Shown piece by piece: positions 32,568 to 40,847 of a stretch of DNA of 60,258 nucleotides. The stretch is taken from the NCBI RefSeq assembly GCF_000308455.1, contig NZ_BAFP01000020.1, positions 1 through 60,258 of the forward strand, read 5' to 3'. The notes below the pieces were generated by a model that was not told where the DNA came from, did no database searches, and worked only from the letters and a program-made list of their open reading frames with translations. The translations under genes and the position numbers were made by a program. This DNA is from Nocardia abscessus NBRC 100374. Lineage in GTDB: Bacteria > Actinomycetota > Actinomycetes > Mycobacteriales > Mycobacteriaceae. The first letter of the stretch is position 1; every line of letters begins with the position of its first letter.

Positions 32568-33446
32568 ATGACCAGGTGGGACACCTCCGACATCCCCGAC
32601 CAGAGCGGTCGGAAGTTCATCGTGACAGGGGCCAACAGTGGCCTGGGGGCCGAAACGGTGCGCGCGCTGATCGCTGCGGGAGGCGAGGTGGTGCTGGCCT
32701 GCCGGAACCTGGCCAAAGGGGAGCGGGTGGCCGCCGGACTCGGCGACCGGGCCCAGGTGCGTGAGCTGGATCTGGCCGATCTCGCCTCGGTCCGCGCGTT
32801 CGCCGAGGGCGTCGACGGTGCCGACGTGCTGATCAACAACGCGGGCGTGATGGCCGTGCCGGAGGGGCGCACCGCCGACGGCTTCGAAAAACAGATCGGC
32901 ACCAACCATCTCGGCCACTTCGCGCTCACCGGGCTGCTGCTGAACAAGATCTCCGACCGGATCGTCACCGTCTCCAGCGGTGCGCACCAGGTCGGCAAGA
33001 TCGACCTGGACGATCTGAACTGGGAGCGGCGCAAGTACCAGCGGTGGGCCGCTTACGGGCAGGCCAAGCTGGCCAACCTGATGTTCGCTCGTGAGCTGCA
33101 GCGCCGGTTGAGCGCCGTTGGCTCGGCGAAGGTCTCGGTCGCCGCGCATCCCGGCTACGCTTCCACCGAATTGCAGTCGCACACCGAGTCGTTCCTGGAC
33201 CAGGTGATGTGGCTGGGCAACCGGGTGTTCGCGCAGAACGCCGCCATGGGCGCGTTGCCGACGCTGTACGCAGCGACCACCGACGTGCAGCCCGGCGGCT
33301 ACTACGGGCCGACCGGACTCGGCGGCATGCGCGGTTACCCAGGGCCGTCCGGATCGTCGAAAGCCTCCAGGGACGAGAAGGTCGCGGCGGATCTGTGGGA
33401 GCTGTCGGAGAAGCTGACCGGCGTCACCTACGACTTCACGAAATAA
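32568..33446 (+). CDS. Short-chain dehydrogenase/reductase
   Basis: This 292-aa Rossmann-fold oxidoreductase has the nucleotide motif TGANSGLG (about 19-26), NNAG (about 90), catalytic Ser in TVSSGAH and YxxxK in YGQAKLAN. It resembles the retinol-dehydrogenase-like SDR subgroup; the substrate is unknown. TAGACT at 32555-32560 lies 7 nt before the ATG, so the mRNA is probably leaderless. The gene lies between the iron-regulated ligase (divergent) and the AhpD-like gene. Confidence 0.88.
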   Translation: MTRWDTSDIPDQSGRKFIVTGANSGLGAETVRALIAAGGEVVLACRNLAKGERVAAGLGDRAQVRELDLADLASVRAFAEGVDGADVLINNAGVMAVPEGRTADGFEKQIGTNHLGHFALTGLLLNKISDRIVTVSSGAHQVGKIDLDDLNWERRKYQRWAAYGQAKLANLMFARELQRRLSAVGSAKVSVAAHPGYASTELQSHTESFLDQVMWLGNRVFAQNAAMGALPTLYAATTDVQPGGYYGPTGLGGMRGYPGPSGSSKASRDEKVAADLWELSEKLTGVTYDFTK

Positions 33447-33560
33447 GCGCCACTTCGCCTTTCGGGCACTGTGATCCACGTCTCACGGTCCGCTGTCACA
33501 CTCCGGCGCACCGCGTCGTCCTCCTGATGAACCCGCAGGGAACGACAAAGGACGGACATC

Positions 33561-34031
33561 ATGGAACAGCGCTTCGAACTCTTCAGCAACCCGGTCGGCG
33601 GCAGCTTCGTCAAGCGGCTGACGATGGCCTCGAAGGTGATCAACGATTCCACCCTGCCCGCCGCGACGTATGAATTGGTGAAGATCCGCGCCAGCCAGAT
33701 CAACGGCTGCGGCTACTGCACCGACATGCACACCAAGGACGCCGCGCACGCGGGCGAGACCTCCGTGCGGCTCAACCTGATCGCCGCGTGGCACGAGGCC
33801 ACCGTCTTCACCGAGGCCGAGCGCGCCGCGCTGGCGCTCACCGAGGAGGCCACCCGGATCGGCGACGGCCGCGCGGTCAGCGACGCGGTGTGGCAGGAAG
33901 TGCGCAAGCACTACGACGACGACCAGATCGCCGCCCTCATCGCCGCCATCGCGATGATCAACGCCTGGAACCGGATGAACGTCATCGCCCGCACCCCGGC
34001 GGGCAGTTACGTGCCCGGTCAGTGGGGATGA
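33561..34031 (+). CDS. Carboxymuconolactone decarboxylase/AhpD-family protein
   Basis: This 156-aa all-helical protein has the AhpD core motif CGYCTDMHTKDAAHAG (CxxC with His three residues later), giving a redox-active dithiol and proton relay. Such proteins are peroxidase-like or act in alkylhydroperoxide metabolism. Genes of this class are frequent partners of ECF41-type sigma factors, and one such sigma gene lies 2.8 kb downstream. AAAGGACGG precedes the ATG. A 10-bp stem-loop terminator follows. Confidence 0.9.
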   Translation: MEQRFELFSNPVGGSFVKRLTMASKVINDSTLPAATYELVKIRASQINGCGYCTDMHTKDAAHAGETSVRLNLIAAWHEATVFTEAERAALALTEEATRIGDGRAVSDAVWQEVRKHYDDDQIAALIAAIAMINAWNRMNVIARTPAGSYVPGQWG

Positions 34032-34061
34032 GACCGGATCCTTCGTCAGCGCTCGCTGCGT

Positions 34062-34089
34062 CGCGGCCCCCTTCTCGGCGGGGGCCGCG
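34062..34089 (+). terminator. Terminator after the AhpD-like gene
   Basis: A perfect 10-bp stem, CGCGGCCCCC (34062-34071) and GGGGGCCGCG (34080-34089), with an 8-nt loop. Confidence 0.7.
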
Positions 34090-34153
34090 AAAGTCGCGGC
34101 AACCTACACTGTGGTGTGCGGCACTGGTCGTTCACCGATCGGTTGCAGGCTGG

Positions 34154-34159
34154 TACTGT
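34154..34159 (+). promoter_or_regulatory. -10 hexamer TACTGT for the aromatic leader transcript
   Basis: TACTGT ends 7 nt before the GTG of the leader peptide, predicting that the transcript starts at the leader's first codon. Confidence 0.55.
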
Positions 34160-34166
34160 CCCTGAC

Positions 34167-34238
34167 GTGCAGCGCGTGTATTTCTGGTTTAGCAAGCCGG
34201 CCCTGGGTGGGCTGGTCTGCGGCAACCGCGTGCGCTGA
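34167..34238 (+). CDS. Aromatic leader peptide (AroR-like attenuator ORF), 23 aa
   Basis: A leaderless 23-codon ORF (GTG at 34167, TGA at 34236-34238) encodes a peptide beginning MQRVYFWFSKPALGG. Consecutive Tyr-Phe-Trp-Phe codons at positions 5-8 make it a sensor of charged aromatic tRNAs. It precedes the DAHP synthase gene by 86 nt. A leader with a Phe-Tyr-type motif (aroR) is established upstream of a DAHP synthase gene in Corynebacterium glutamicum; this looks like the same system. Confidence 0.8.
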   Translation: MQRVYFWFSKPALGGLVCGNRVR

Positions 34239-34252
34239 CTGACTTCCACCCC

Positions 34253-34321
34253 GAGCCGGACGATGGACCGGCTCGACGGGATTTCTGCTCCGTGGGTCGG
34301 CCTCGAGAAAAGGAAACCCAC
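34253..34321 (+). promoter_or_regulatory. Attenuator fold before the DAHP synthase gene
   Basis: After the leader stop, GAGCCGG (34253-34259) pairs with CCGGCTC (34268-34274). A second pair, GTGGGT (34292-34297) with ACCCAC (34316-34321), places the AAAAGGAAA ribosome-binding site in the loop just before the start. Stalling in the leader could shift these pairings. Confidence 0.5.
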
Positions 34322-34324
34322 GAC

Positions 34325-35416
34325 ATGACAACCGCAGCCGACGTCGACGCGCGGCATTCCGATCTGGACGATCAACGCACCCTCAACATCAGCCCGCTGC
34401 GTTCGCCGGCTGAGGTGCGTCGCGTGCACCCGATCACCGATGCGCTCGCCGATACCGTCCGTGCGGGGCGCAAAGCCACCGTCGACGTGCTGAACGGCGC
34501 GGACGATCGCCTGATGGTGATCGTCGGCCCGTGCTCGGTGCACGACCCCGCCGCCGCGCTGGACTACGCGCGCCGCCTCGCGGCGAAGGCCGCCGAACTC
34601 GACGACCGGCTGCACGTGGTGATGCGGGTCTACTTCGAGAAGCCGCGTACCAGCCTGGGCTGGAAGGGCCTGATCAACGACCCGCACCTGGACGGCTCGT
34701 TCGACGTCAACACCGGACTGGGCTTCGGACGCAAGCTGCTGGTCGACATCACCGCGCTCGGTCTCCCGGTGGCCTGTGAGTTCCTGGACCCGATCACTCC
34801 GCAGTACATCGCGGACCTGGTGTCCTACGGCGCGATCGGTGCGCGCACCGCGGCCAGCCAGGTGCACCGCCAGCTCAGCAGCGCGCTGTCGATGCCGGTC
34901 GGAATCAAGAACGGCACCGACGGCGACGTCCAGGTGGCGGTGGACGGTGTGCGCGCCGCGGCGGCCAGTCACGTGTTCCCCGGCACCGACCTCGACGGCC
35001 GCTCCGCGCTCATCCGCACCACCGGCAATCCGGACTGCCACGTGATCCTGCGCGGCGGCAGCAACGGCCCGAACTACGACGCGGCATCGGTCGCCGAGGC
35101 GTGCCTGCGGCTGGAGAAAGCGTCCCTGCCGCAGCGGATCGTGGTGGACGCCAGCCACGGCAACAGCAACAAGGACCACAACAAGCAGGTCGACGTGGTC
35201 GCCGATATCGCGCGGCGGCTGGCGGCGGGCGAGGCGGCAGTCGTCGGCGTCATGCTGGAGAGCTTCCTGGTCGCGGGACGTCAGGACCTCACCCTCGGCC
35301 GCGCCGACGAGCTCACCTACGGACAGTCCATCACCGACGCCTGCCTGGACTGGGAGACCACCGCGAGCCAGCTGGACCGCCTGGCCGAGGCGGTGGGGCA
35401 GCGCCGCGAGCGCTGA
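34325..35416 (+). CDS. aroF: 3-deoxy-7-phosphoheptulonate (DAHP) synthase, class I AroFGH type
   Basis: This 363-aa TIM-barrel enzyme condenses phosphoenolpyruvate and erythrose-4-phosphate, the first shikimate step. Motifs: VIVGPCSVHDP, YFEKPRTSLGWKGL, GARTAASQVHR, GIKNGTDG, VILRGGSNGPNY and DASHGNSNKDH (metal ligands). AAAAGGAAA precedes the ATG at 34325. It lies behind an aromatic leader peptide, so Phe/Tyr/Trp supply should control it in addition to enzyme feedback. Chorismate made downstream feeds the nearby mbtI as well as aromatic amino acids. Confidence 0.95.
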   Translation: MTTAADVDARHSDLDDQRTLNISPLRSPAEVRRVHPITDALADTVRAGRKATVDVLNGADDRLMVIVGPCSVHDPAAALDYARRLAAKAAELDDRLHVVMRVYFEKPRTSLGWKGLINDPHLDGSFDVNTGLGFGRKLLVDITALGLPVACEFLDPITPQYIADLVSYGAIGARTAASQVHRQLSSALSMPVGIKNGTDGDVQVAVDGVRAAAASHVFPGTDLDGRSALIRTTGNPDCHVILRGGSNGPNYDAASVAEACLRLEKASLPQRIVVDASHGNSNKDHNKQVDVVADIARRLAAGEAAVVGVMLESFLVAGRQDLTLGRADELTYGQSITDACLDWETTASQLDRLAEAVGQRRER

Positions 35417-35472
35417 TCCGTCCGACGGGACGCTCGAGCCGACGGTGCTGCGCAGCATGAGTCGTACAGGTC

Positions 35473-35490
35473 GCGGGCGAAGTCGCCCGC
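35473..35490 (+). terminator. Hairpin after the DAHP synthase gene
   Basis: GCGGGCGA-AG-TCGCCCGC is an 8-bp stem with a 2-nt loop 57 nt beyond the stop. Weakly supported as a terminator: no T-run follows. Confidence 0.4.
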
Positions 35491-35510
35491 GCTCACGTCG
35501 ACGTGCGGAC

Positions 35511-35549
35511 GCCGTTGGTCGAGCACCGTAGCCGTTGGTCGAGCACCGT
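35511..35549. repeat. 19-bp tandem duplication (GCCGTTGGTCGAGCACCGT x2)
   Basis: Two identical 19-bp copies (35511-35529, 35531-35549) are separated by one base. They abut the 3' end of the methyltransferase gene and touch the last base of its stop codon. Confidence 0.85.
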
Positions 35550-36088
35550 CAGCAACAGAGCACGCCCAGTAGGTCGCCGGACGAGATGGTGCGGACAGCG
35601 AAACCCGCTTCGGTCAGGTGTCCGGTCAGCCGGGCGAGCGGTGGCTTCGGGCTGGTCGGATCCGCGGCGTCGGGCGGGCCGTAGCCGTAGTACAGGCCCA
35701 GCGTTCCCCCGGGCGCCAGCAGCCGCCGGATCAGGGCGAGTTCGGCGGTGGGGCGCTTGGTCCAGAACAGGTTGACGTTCACCGCAAGGACTTTGTCGAA
35801 ACCCGCCGCGCCGAGCCCGGTCTCGCGCAGCAGCCGGTCCGGGTCCAGATCCGCGAGGTCGGCGTGCACCAAGCGGACCCGGCCCGATGCGAGGTGCGCG
35901 GCATGCCGTCTACTCGCGCGGGCGATGGCCGTGACCGAACGTTCCACGCCGACGACCGTGCCGTCGATCGCCTGCTCGGCGAGGCAGGCGATCGAATCGC
36001 TGGAACCGGGACCGATTTCCAGCACTCGATCGGCGGGCCGCACCGCCATGGTTCTTACGATCCAGGGGAATCGCGGGTCGGCTGTCAT
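35549..36088 (-). CDS. SAM-dependent methyltransferase (class I)
   Basis: This 179-aa protein has the SAM-binding motif VLEIGPGSSDSIACLA, an acidic motif II (VVGVERS), and motif IV-like FDKVLAVNVNLFW. It looks like a small UbiE/Mtase_11-type methyltransferase with unknown substrate. The ATG at 36088 lies 7 nt after the stop of the GNAT gene, so the two form an operon. The C-terminus ends in CC. Confidence 0.82.
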   Translation of the reverse strand: MTADPRFPWIVRTMAVRPADRVLEIGPGSSDSIACLAEQAIDGTVVGVERSVTAIARASRRHAAHLASGRVRLVHADLADLDPDRLLRETGLGAAGFDKVLAVNVNLFWTKRPTAELALIRRLLAPGGTLGLYYGYGPPDAADPTSPKPPLARLTGHLTEAGFAVRTISSGDLLGVLCC

Positions 36089-36095
36089 CGGCGAG

Positions 36096-36707
36096 CTACG
36101 CCGGGCCGGGCGTCTGCGCGATCGGCGTCCGGACACGAGCGAACTCGGCGGGCCAGTCGTCCGCCGGGCCGGGCGGGTCGGTGCGCAGTCGGGCGGCGAA
36201 CCAGTGGTCGCGGCGTCGTCCGCGCTGGATGCTGCCCAGCCGGGCCAGGCCCTCGTACCGGAATCCGGCGCGGCGCGCGACCGCGGCCGAGGCGTAGTTG
36301 CCGACGTACGCGCGCCAGGCGATCCGCTCCAGTGCCAGGCCGTCGGCGCGGAACCCGAACTCGCACACCAGCTCGACCGCCTGGGTCATCAGGCCCCGCG
36401 ACCGCTGCGACGAGACGAGCCAGAAACCGATCTCGGCCGCGCTCTCGTCGCGTTCGCCGAGACCGATCATGCCGACGACCGGCCCGTCGGAGCGCAACCG
36501 GATCGCCCAGGTGGGGCTGCGCGCCGCCCAACCCGGGCCCACCATCTCCTCGATGAAGGTCACGGCGCTGTCCCGTACGTAGGGCACCGGGATGGTCACC
36601 CATTCCGCGATGTCCGGATCCTGGCAGCACTCGGTGATGGTGTCGATATCATCCGTCGTCGGGGGCGACAGCCAGATCGTTCCGTTCGACAGCACTTGCT
36701 GGTCCAT
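36096..36707 (-). CDS. GNAT-family N-acetyltransferase (RimJ/RimL type)
   Basis: This 203-aa protein resembles the ribosomal-protein-alanine acetyltransferase subgroup: IWLSPPTTDDIDTITE at the N-terminus, GMIGLGER, AEIGFWLVSSQRSRGLMTQAV (acetyl-CoA loop) and NYASAAVARRAGFRYEG. The substrate is unknown. The ATG at 36707 (MDQQVLSNG) fits the family; upstream in-frame codons are possible. It is divergent from the sigma factor gene and co-directional with the methyltransferase. Confidence 0.85.
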   Translation of the reverse strand: MDQQVLSNGTIWLSPPTTDDIDTITECCQDPDIAEWVTIPVPYVRDSAVTFIEEMVGPGWAARSPTWAIRLRSDGPVVGMIGLGERDESAAEIGFWLVSSQRSRGLMTQAVELVCEFGFRADGLALERIAWRAYVGNYASAAVARRAGFRYEGLARLGSIQRGRRRDHWFAARLRTDPPGPADDWPAEFARVRTPIAQTPGPA

Positions 36708-36800
36708 CGCGTCATGTTGCCACGGAACGGTTCGGCGGATCATCCGGTTATCTCGCACAAACCTGTAGATGCCGCGCGGGAACCTTCCAGACCCGGACCG

Positions 36801-36806
36801 TAGACT
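36801..36806 (+). promoter_or_regulatory. -10 hexamer TAGACT before the sigma factor gene
   Basis: TAGACT lies 8 nt before the ATG at 36815, predicting a leaderless transcript. Confidence 0.5.
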
Positions 36807-36814
36807 TCCCCTCG

Positions 36815-37726
36815 ATGGTTGCCGCGCTGCTTTCCGACCTGTTCGAGTCACATCGGGCGCATCTGCTCTCGGTCGCCTACCGGCTGACGGGCAGCGTCGG
36901 CGATGCCGAGGACGCGGTCCAGGAGAGCTGGTTGCGCTTGGCGGGCGCCCACCAGTCCGAGATCGAGGATCTGCGGGCTTGGCTGACCACCGTGGTGACC
37001 CGCATCTGCCTGGACCGTCTGCGAAGCGCGGCGGCGCGGCGGGAAAGCTACGTAGGTCAGTGGCTGCCGGAGCCCGTGGTCACCGCACGCACGCCGTCGA
37101 GCGCTCCCGACCCGCTGGAAGCGGTGGTGCGCAAGCAGGAGTGCCGGTTCGCGGCGCTGGTCGTGCTGGACACCCTGACGCCGCCGCAACGCGTGGCCTT
37201 CGTACTGCACGACGGGCTGTCGGTGCCGTTCGACGAGATCGCCGACATCCTGGGCGTTTCGGCCGACGCGGCGCGGCAGCTGGCGGTGCGTGCCCGCAAG
37301 GCGGTGACGCAGACGCCGCAGCCGGTGCCGAATGCCGAGCACGAGGCCGCCGTCGTACGTTTTCTCACCGCGCTGAGCTCCGGTGACGTGGCCGCCGTCG
37401 CGGCGGCGCTGCATCCGGACGCGGTGATGATCGGCGATGCCAACGGCACCACCGCCACCGCGATCAACGTGCTGCACGGCGCGGATCGCATCGCCCGCTT
37501 CTACCTGGGCTTGGTGCGCAAGTACGGCTTCGAGGACGCGTCGCCGGACTTCGAAATCGTCTCGGTCAACGGGCAATTGGGGCTCGCGGTCCAGGCGCGG
37601 CCGGCGCGGGAAGGCCGGAGCGGTTATCCCGCGCGTGTAGTCGGCTTCACGGTCCGTGACGGATTGGTCTGGGGTACTTACGATCTCGCGAATCCAGCCA
37701 AACTGGGCGGGATTCGTCTGAGTTGA
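36815..37726 (+). CDS. sigJ: ECF41-type sigma factor with SnoaL-like C-terminal domain (SigJ-like)
   Basis: This 303-aa protein has sigma region 2 (about 8-75: FESHRAHLLSVAYRLTGSVGDAEDAVQESWLRL), region 4 (about 115-170) with DGLSVPFDEIADILGVSADAARQLAVRARK, and a C-terminal SnoaL-like domain (about 185-300). ECF41 factors lack an anti-sigma partner and use this fused domain to modulate activity. They are usually encoded beside a carboxymuconolactone decarboxylase, oxidoreductase or epimerase gene; here AhpD-like and SDR genes lie 2.8-4.2 kb upstream. Confidence 0.92.
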   Translation: MVAALLSDLFESHRAHLLSVAYRLTGSVGDAEDAVQESWLRLAGAHQSEIEDLRAWLTTVVTRICLDRLRSAAARRESYVGQWLPEPVVTARTPSSAPDPLEAVVRKQECRFAALVVLDTLTPPQRVAFVLHDGLSVPFDEIADILGVSADAARQLAVRARKAVTQTPQPVPNAEHEAAVVRFLTALSSGDVAAVAAALHPDAVMIGDANGTTATAINVLHGADRIARFYLGLVRKYGFEDASPDFEIVSVNGQLGLAVQARPAREGRSGYPARVVGFTVRDGLVWGTYDLANPAKLGGIRLS

Positions 37727-37902
37727 GCCGCACCAGGCCGCCGCCCGGTGGGGATCGGCCAGGACGCTGACGGACCCGGCCAGTTCCCGTGAACGCCCCG
37801 GCTCCCGGCCAGGGGACGAGCGAACGCCCCCTGCCGAGGCACCCGCTACCAGCGGGTTTGTGGGGTAGAACACGGGGAGCTGGGCTGAGCTAGTCTCCGG
37901 TT

Positions 37903-39069
37903 ATGCCCTCGCGACATCAGACCGTTGCCCGCCTGCGTCCCTTCGCCTCCACGATCTTCGCCGAGATGACCGAACTCGCCGTCCGGCACGACGCGGTCAA
38001 CCTGGGGCAGGGGTTCCCCGACACCGACGGGCCCGCGAGCATGCTCGAAGTCGCGCGGCGCGCCATCGCGGACGGTCTCAACCAGTATCCGCCCGGGCGT
38101 GGCATGCCGGTGCTGCGCCGGGCCGTCGCCGCCGACCGCGCCCGGCGCTACGGGACCGAGTACGACCCGGACACGCAGGTGCTGGTGACGGTGGGTGCCA
38201 CCGAGGCGATCAGCGCGGCGGTGCTGGGCCTGGTCGAGCCCGGTGAGGAGGTCGTGCTGATCGAGCCGTACTACGACTCGTATGCCGCGGCGGTGGCGCT
38301 GGCGGGCGCCCGGCGGCGTACGGCTCGGCTGGTGGCCGACGGAGACCGCTTCGTGCTGGACCTGGACAGCCTGCGCGCCGCGATCACTCCGGCGACCCGG
38401 ATGCTCGTCGTCAACTCGCCGCACAATCCGACCGGCACGGTGCTGGGGCGCCCGGACCTATTGGCGATCGCCGAGATCGCCTGCGAGCACGATCTTCTGG
38501 TGCTCACCGACGAGGTCTACGAGCACCTGGTGTACGACGGTGCCGAACACGTCAGCCTGGCCACCCTGCCCGGTATGGCCGAGCGCACGATAGTGGTGTC
38601 CAGTGCGGCGAAGACTTTCAGCGTCACCGGGTGGAAGACCGGGTGGGCTTGCGGGCCAGCGGATTTGATCGATGGAGTGCTCGCGGCCAAACAGTTCATG
38701 ACGTTCGTGGCGGGCGGGCCGTTCCAGCCCGCCGTGGCGCACGCGATCGACCACGAGCTGGGCTGGGTCGGTGAGCTGCGGAACGCGTTGTCCGAGAAAC
38801 GGCTTCGTCTTTCCGCAGCGCTCAGCGACACCGGTCTGCGGGTGTATCCGAGCGCGGGCGGCTACTTCGTCGTCGCCGACATCACCCCGCTCGGCGCCGC
38901 CGACGGTCTGGCGTTCTGCCGCGAACTGCCGAAGCGTCTCGGGGTGGCGGCGGTGCCGCTCAGCGTGTTCGCCGACGACACCGCCGCGTGGAACCACCTG
39001 GTGCGTTTCACCTTCTGCAAGCGGGACGAGACGCTGGACGAGGGCGTGCGCCGGTTGCGTCACGGCTGA
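37903..39069 (+). CDS. dapC: PLP-dependent aminotransferase, probable N-succinyldiaminopimelate aminotransferase
   Basis: This 388-aa fold-type I aminotransferase has VNLGQGFPDTDGP, YPPGRGMPVLR, NSPHNPTGTVL, LTDEVYEHLVYDG and the PLP lysine in SSAAKTFSVTGWKTGW (about 236), plus Arg in HLVRFTFCK. The closest M. tuberculosis match is DapC (Rv0858c), acting in lysine/meso-DAP synthesis; kynurenine or methionine aminotransferase-like activity cannot be excluded. TAGTCT (37891-37896) lies 6 nt before the ATG, so the mRNA is probably leaderless. Confidence 0.9.
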   Translation: MPSRHQTVARLRPFASTIFAEMTELAVRHDAVNLGQGFPDTDGPASMLEVARRAIADGLNQYPPGRGMPVLRRAVAADRARRYGTEYDPDTQVLVTVGATEAISAAVLGLVEPGEEVVLIEPYYDSYAAAVALAGARRRTARLVADGDRFVLDLDSLRAAITPATRMLVVNSPHNPTGTVLGRPDLLAIAEIACEHDLLVLTDEVYEHLVYDGAEHVSLATLPGMAERTIVVSSAAKTFSVTGWKTGWACGPADLIDGVLAAKQFMTFVAGGPFQPAVAHAIDHELGWVGELRNALSEKRLRLSAALSDTGLRVYPSAGGYFVVADITPLGAADGLAFCRELPKRLGVAAVPLSVFADDTAAWNHLVRFTFCKRDETLDEGVRRLRHG

Positions 39070-39119
39070 TTCGCAAACCTTGCCGTGAACTGTCAGGTTT
39101 CGCTGGCAACCTTGCGTGC

Positions 39120-39680
39120 ATGGCTACCCAGTACTACACCGCAACCAGTCTGGACGGATACCTCGCCGATCCGGACAACTCACTGACCTGGCTGTTCGAG
39201 GTGGACGGCGCGGACGAGGCGCAGGCGGGCATGGCGGGCTTCCTCGCCCGGGTCGGCGCCCTGTGCATGGGCGCGACCACCTACGAGTGGATGGTGGCCA
39301 ACGATTCGCCGGAGAACTGGCACACCTACTACGGCGACCTTCCGTGCTGGGTGTTCACCCACCGGGAGCTGCCCGCGATACCCGGTACGAATCTTCGGTT
39401 CGTGTCGGGGACGGTCGAGTCGGTGCACCAGGAGATGGTGCGCGCGGCAGGCGACCGCAATATCTGGGTCGTCGGCGGCGGCGACCTGGCCGGGCAATTC
39501 GCCGACGCCGGGTTGCTCGACGACGTCATGGTGAGCATCGTGCCGGTGACCCTGGGCGCGGGCGCGCCGCTGCTGCCGCGACGCATCCTGTCCACCCGGA
39601 TGCGCCTGGTCGCCGTCGAGCAGGCCGGTCAATTCGCCGAACTGCGCTATCGCCTCGCGGGCCCGCTCGAATCGCGTTGA
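39120..39680 (+). CDS. Dihydrofolate reductase-like protein (RibD_C fold)
   Basis: This 186-aa protein begins MATQYYTATSLDGYLADPDN and has GATTYEWM and IWVVGGGDLAGQFADAGLLD, the usual RibD_C/DHFR-like signature of NADPH-binding reductases. The physiological substrate is unknown. It begins 50 nt after dapC and may be read from the same transcript. Confidence 0.88.
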   Translation: MATQYYTATSLDGYLADPDNSLTWLFEVDGADEAQAGMAGFLARVGALCMGATTYEWMVANDSPENWHTYYGDLPCWVFTHRELPAIPGTNLRFVSGTVESVHQEMVRAAGDRNIWVVGGGDLAGQFADAGLLDDVMVSIVPVTLGAGAPLLPRRILSTRMRLVAVEQAGQFAELRYRLAGPLESR

Positions 39681-39713
39681 GCCGAGCGACCGCCGCACCG
39701 CCGTCACATCGGC

Positions 39714-40358
39714 TCAGGCCGGTGTGGGGCGGGTGCGGTCGGTGGCGAGCAGGACGGCGATCGCGCCGAGCATCGTGCCGGTGAGATAGCGCTGGACGCG
39801 CAGCCACAGCGGGCGGCCGGTGACCAACGTCGCCAGCCCGCCCGCGCCGAGCACGATCAGGGCGTTCACGGTGAGCGCCACCGCGATCTGCACCGCGCCC
39901 AGGCACAGACTCTGCAACCAGACCTTGCCGTGCTCCGGCGTGACGAACTGCGGGATCAGCGCCATGTACATGATCGCGATCTTCGGATTCAGCAGGTTGG
40001 TGACCAGCCCCATCGCGAACAGCCGCCGCGTGGGATCCGCGGACAGCTCAGTGGGCGCGAACACCGAGACACCGCCCGGCCGCACCGCCTGCCAGGCCAG
40101 CCACCCGAGGTACGCCGCGCCCGCCAGCTTCACCGCCAGATACAGCCCGGGGACCACCGCGAACACGGCCGTGATCCCCGCCGTCGCCGCCGCCAGATAT
40201 ACCCCGAACCCAGCCGCCACCCCCGCCAACGACAACAACCCGGCCCGCCGCCCCTGCGACACCGTCCGCGACACCAGATACATCATGTTCGGCCCCGGCG
40301 TGAGAACCATCCCCAACGCCGCCACCGCAACCCCCGCCACCGCCGCCATCTCGATCAT
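39714..40358 (-). CDS. LysE-family exporter
   Basis: This 214-aa protein has six predicted membrane helices and the LysE/RhtB signature LTPGPNMMYLVSRTVSQGRRAG near the N-terminus, with NLLNPKIAIMYMA in the middle. It exports an amino acid or related small solute. The ATG at 40358 has GAGGATCGGG upstream. An ArsR-like pseudogene lies directly upstream in the same orientation, which may once have regulated it. A second LysE-family gene lies at 45.6 kb. Confidence 0.9.
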   Translation of the reverse strand: MIEMAAVAGVAVAALGMVLTPGPNMMYLVSRTVSQGRRAGLLSLAGVAAGFGVYLAAATAGITAVFAVVPGLYLAVKLAGAAYLGWLAWQAVRPGGVSVFAPTELSADPTRRLFAMGLVTNLLNPKIAIMYMALIPQFVTPEHGKVWLQSLCLGAVQIAVALTVNALIVLGAGGLATLVTGRPLWLRVQRYLTGTMLGAIAVLLATDRTRPTPA

Positions 40359-40429
40359 CCCCCGATCCTCACCCGCCCCGCCGCCCCCTGTCGCGGTCCA
40401 CTTAACACCCGCTGGACGGAAGCGGGTGC

Positions 40430-40592
40430 TATCCACAGGCGTGTAGTTCCCGCGCGTTGGGACGCTCAACAGGCCGGTGCCGCGCAGGATCTCGAGATGA
40501 TGCGAGGTCGCCGATTAGGACAAGCCCATCGCGTGGGCTATTTCGGCCAGCCTCTGGCAGCATTCGCATTCAGCACAGCGGACATCAGACAT
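40430..40592 (-). pseudogene. ArsR-family regulator remnant with in-frame stop
   Basis: Minus-strand sequence encodes CQRLAEIAHAMGLS, then TAA (40517-40515), then SATSHHLEILRGTGLLS in the same frame. This is the ArsR helix-turn-helix with the expected Gln codon of LSQS changed to stop (CAA to TAA). The opening ATG at 40592 leaves an intact 25-codon ORF, and the part after the HTH degenerates. The wing and dimerisation regions are not recognisable. The rest of 40359-40847 contains nothing else I can identify. Confidence 0.6.
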
Positions 40593-40847
40593 CTTTTGAT
40601 GCATCTGGGAAACATCCGTGGCTGTTCGGTGACTGCGAAATTTTTATGCGTGGCGATCATTGTCGGTGCACCGAATGGGTGACTCTACTGGGATGAGTCC
40701 ACGAGTAGGAACTGTTCGATCGCCCACTTCGTCGGCGTGTCGGCGGCCGCTGGGCCCGGGGGTCCGCGCCCGGTAGATTCAGAAAAGCCCAGGCCAGGGT
40801 AGGTAGGTGGTGGGCGGCGCGTCGGCGGGACAAGGGCGACAGCACGG

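Noticed and set aside
40515..40592. 25-codon Cys-rich ORF considered as a second cysteine leader peptide
   Set aside because: It continues, after the stop and in the same frame, into ArsR helix-turn-helix sequence; a broken regulator explains it better, and the next gene is a LysE exporter rather than a sulfur gene.
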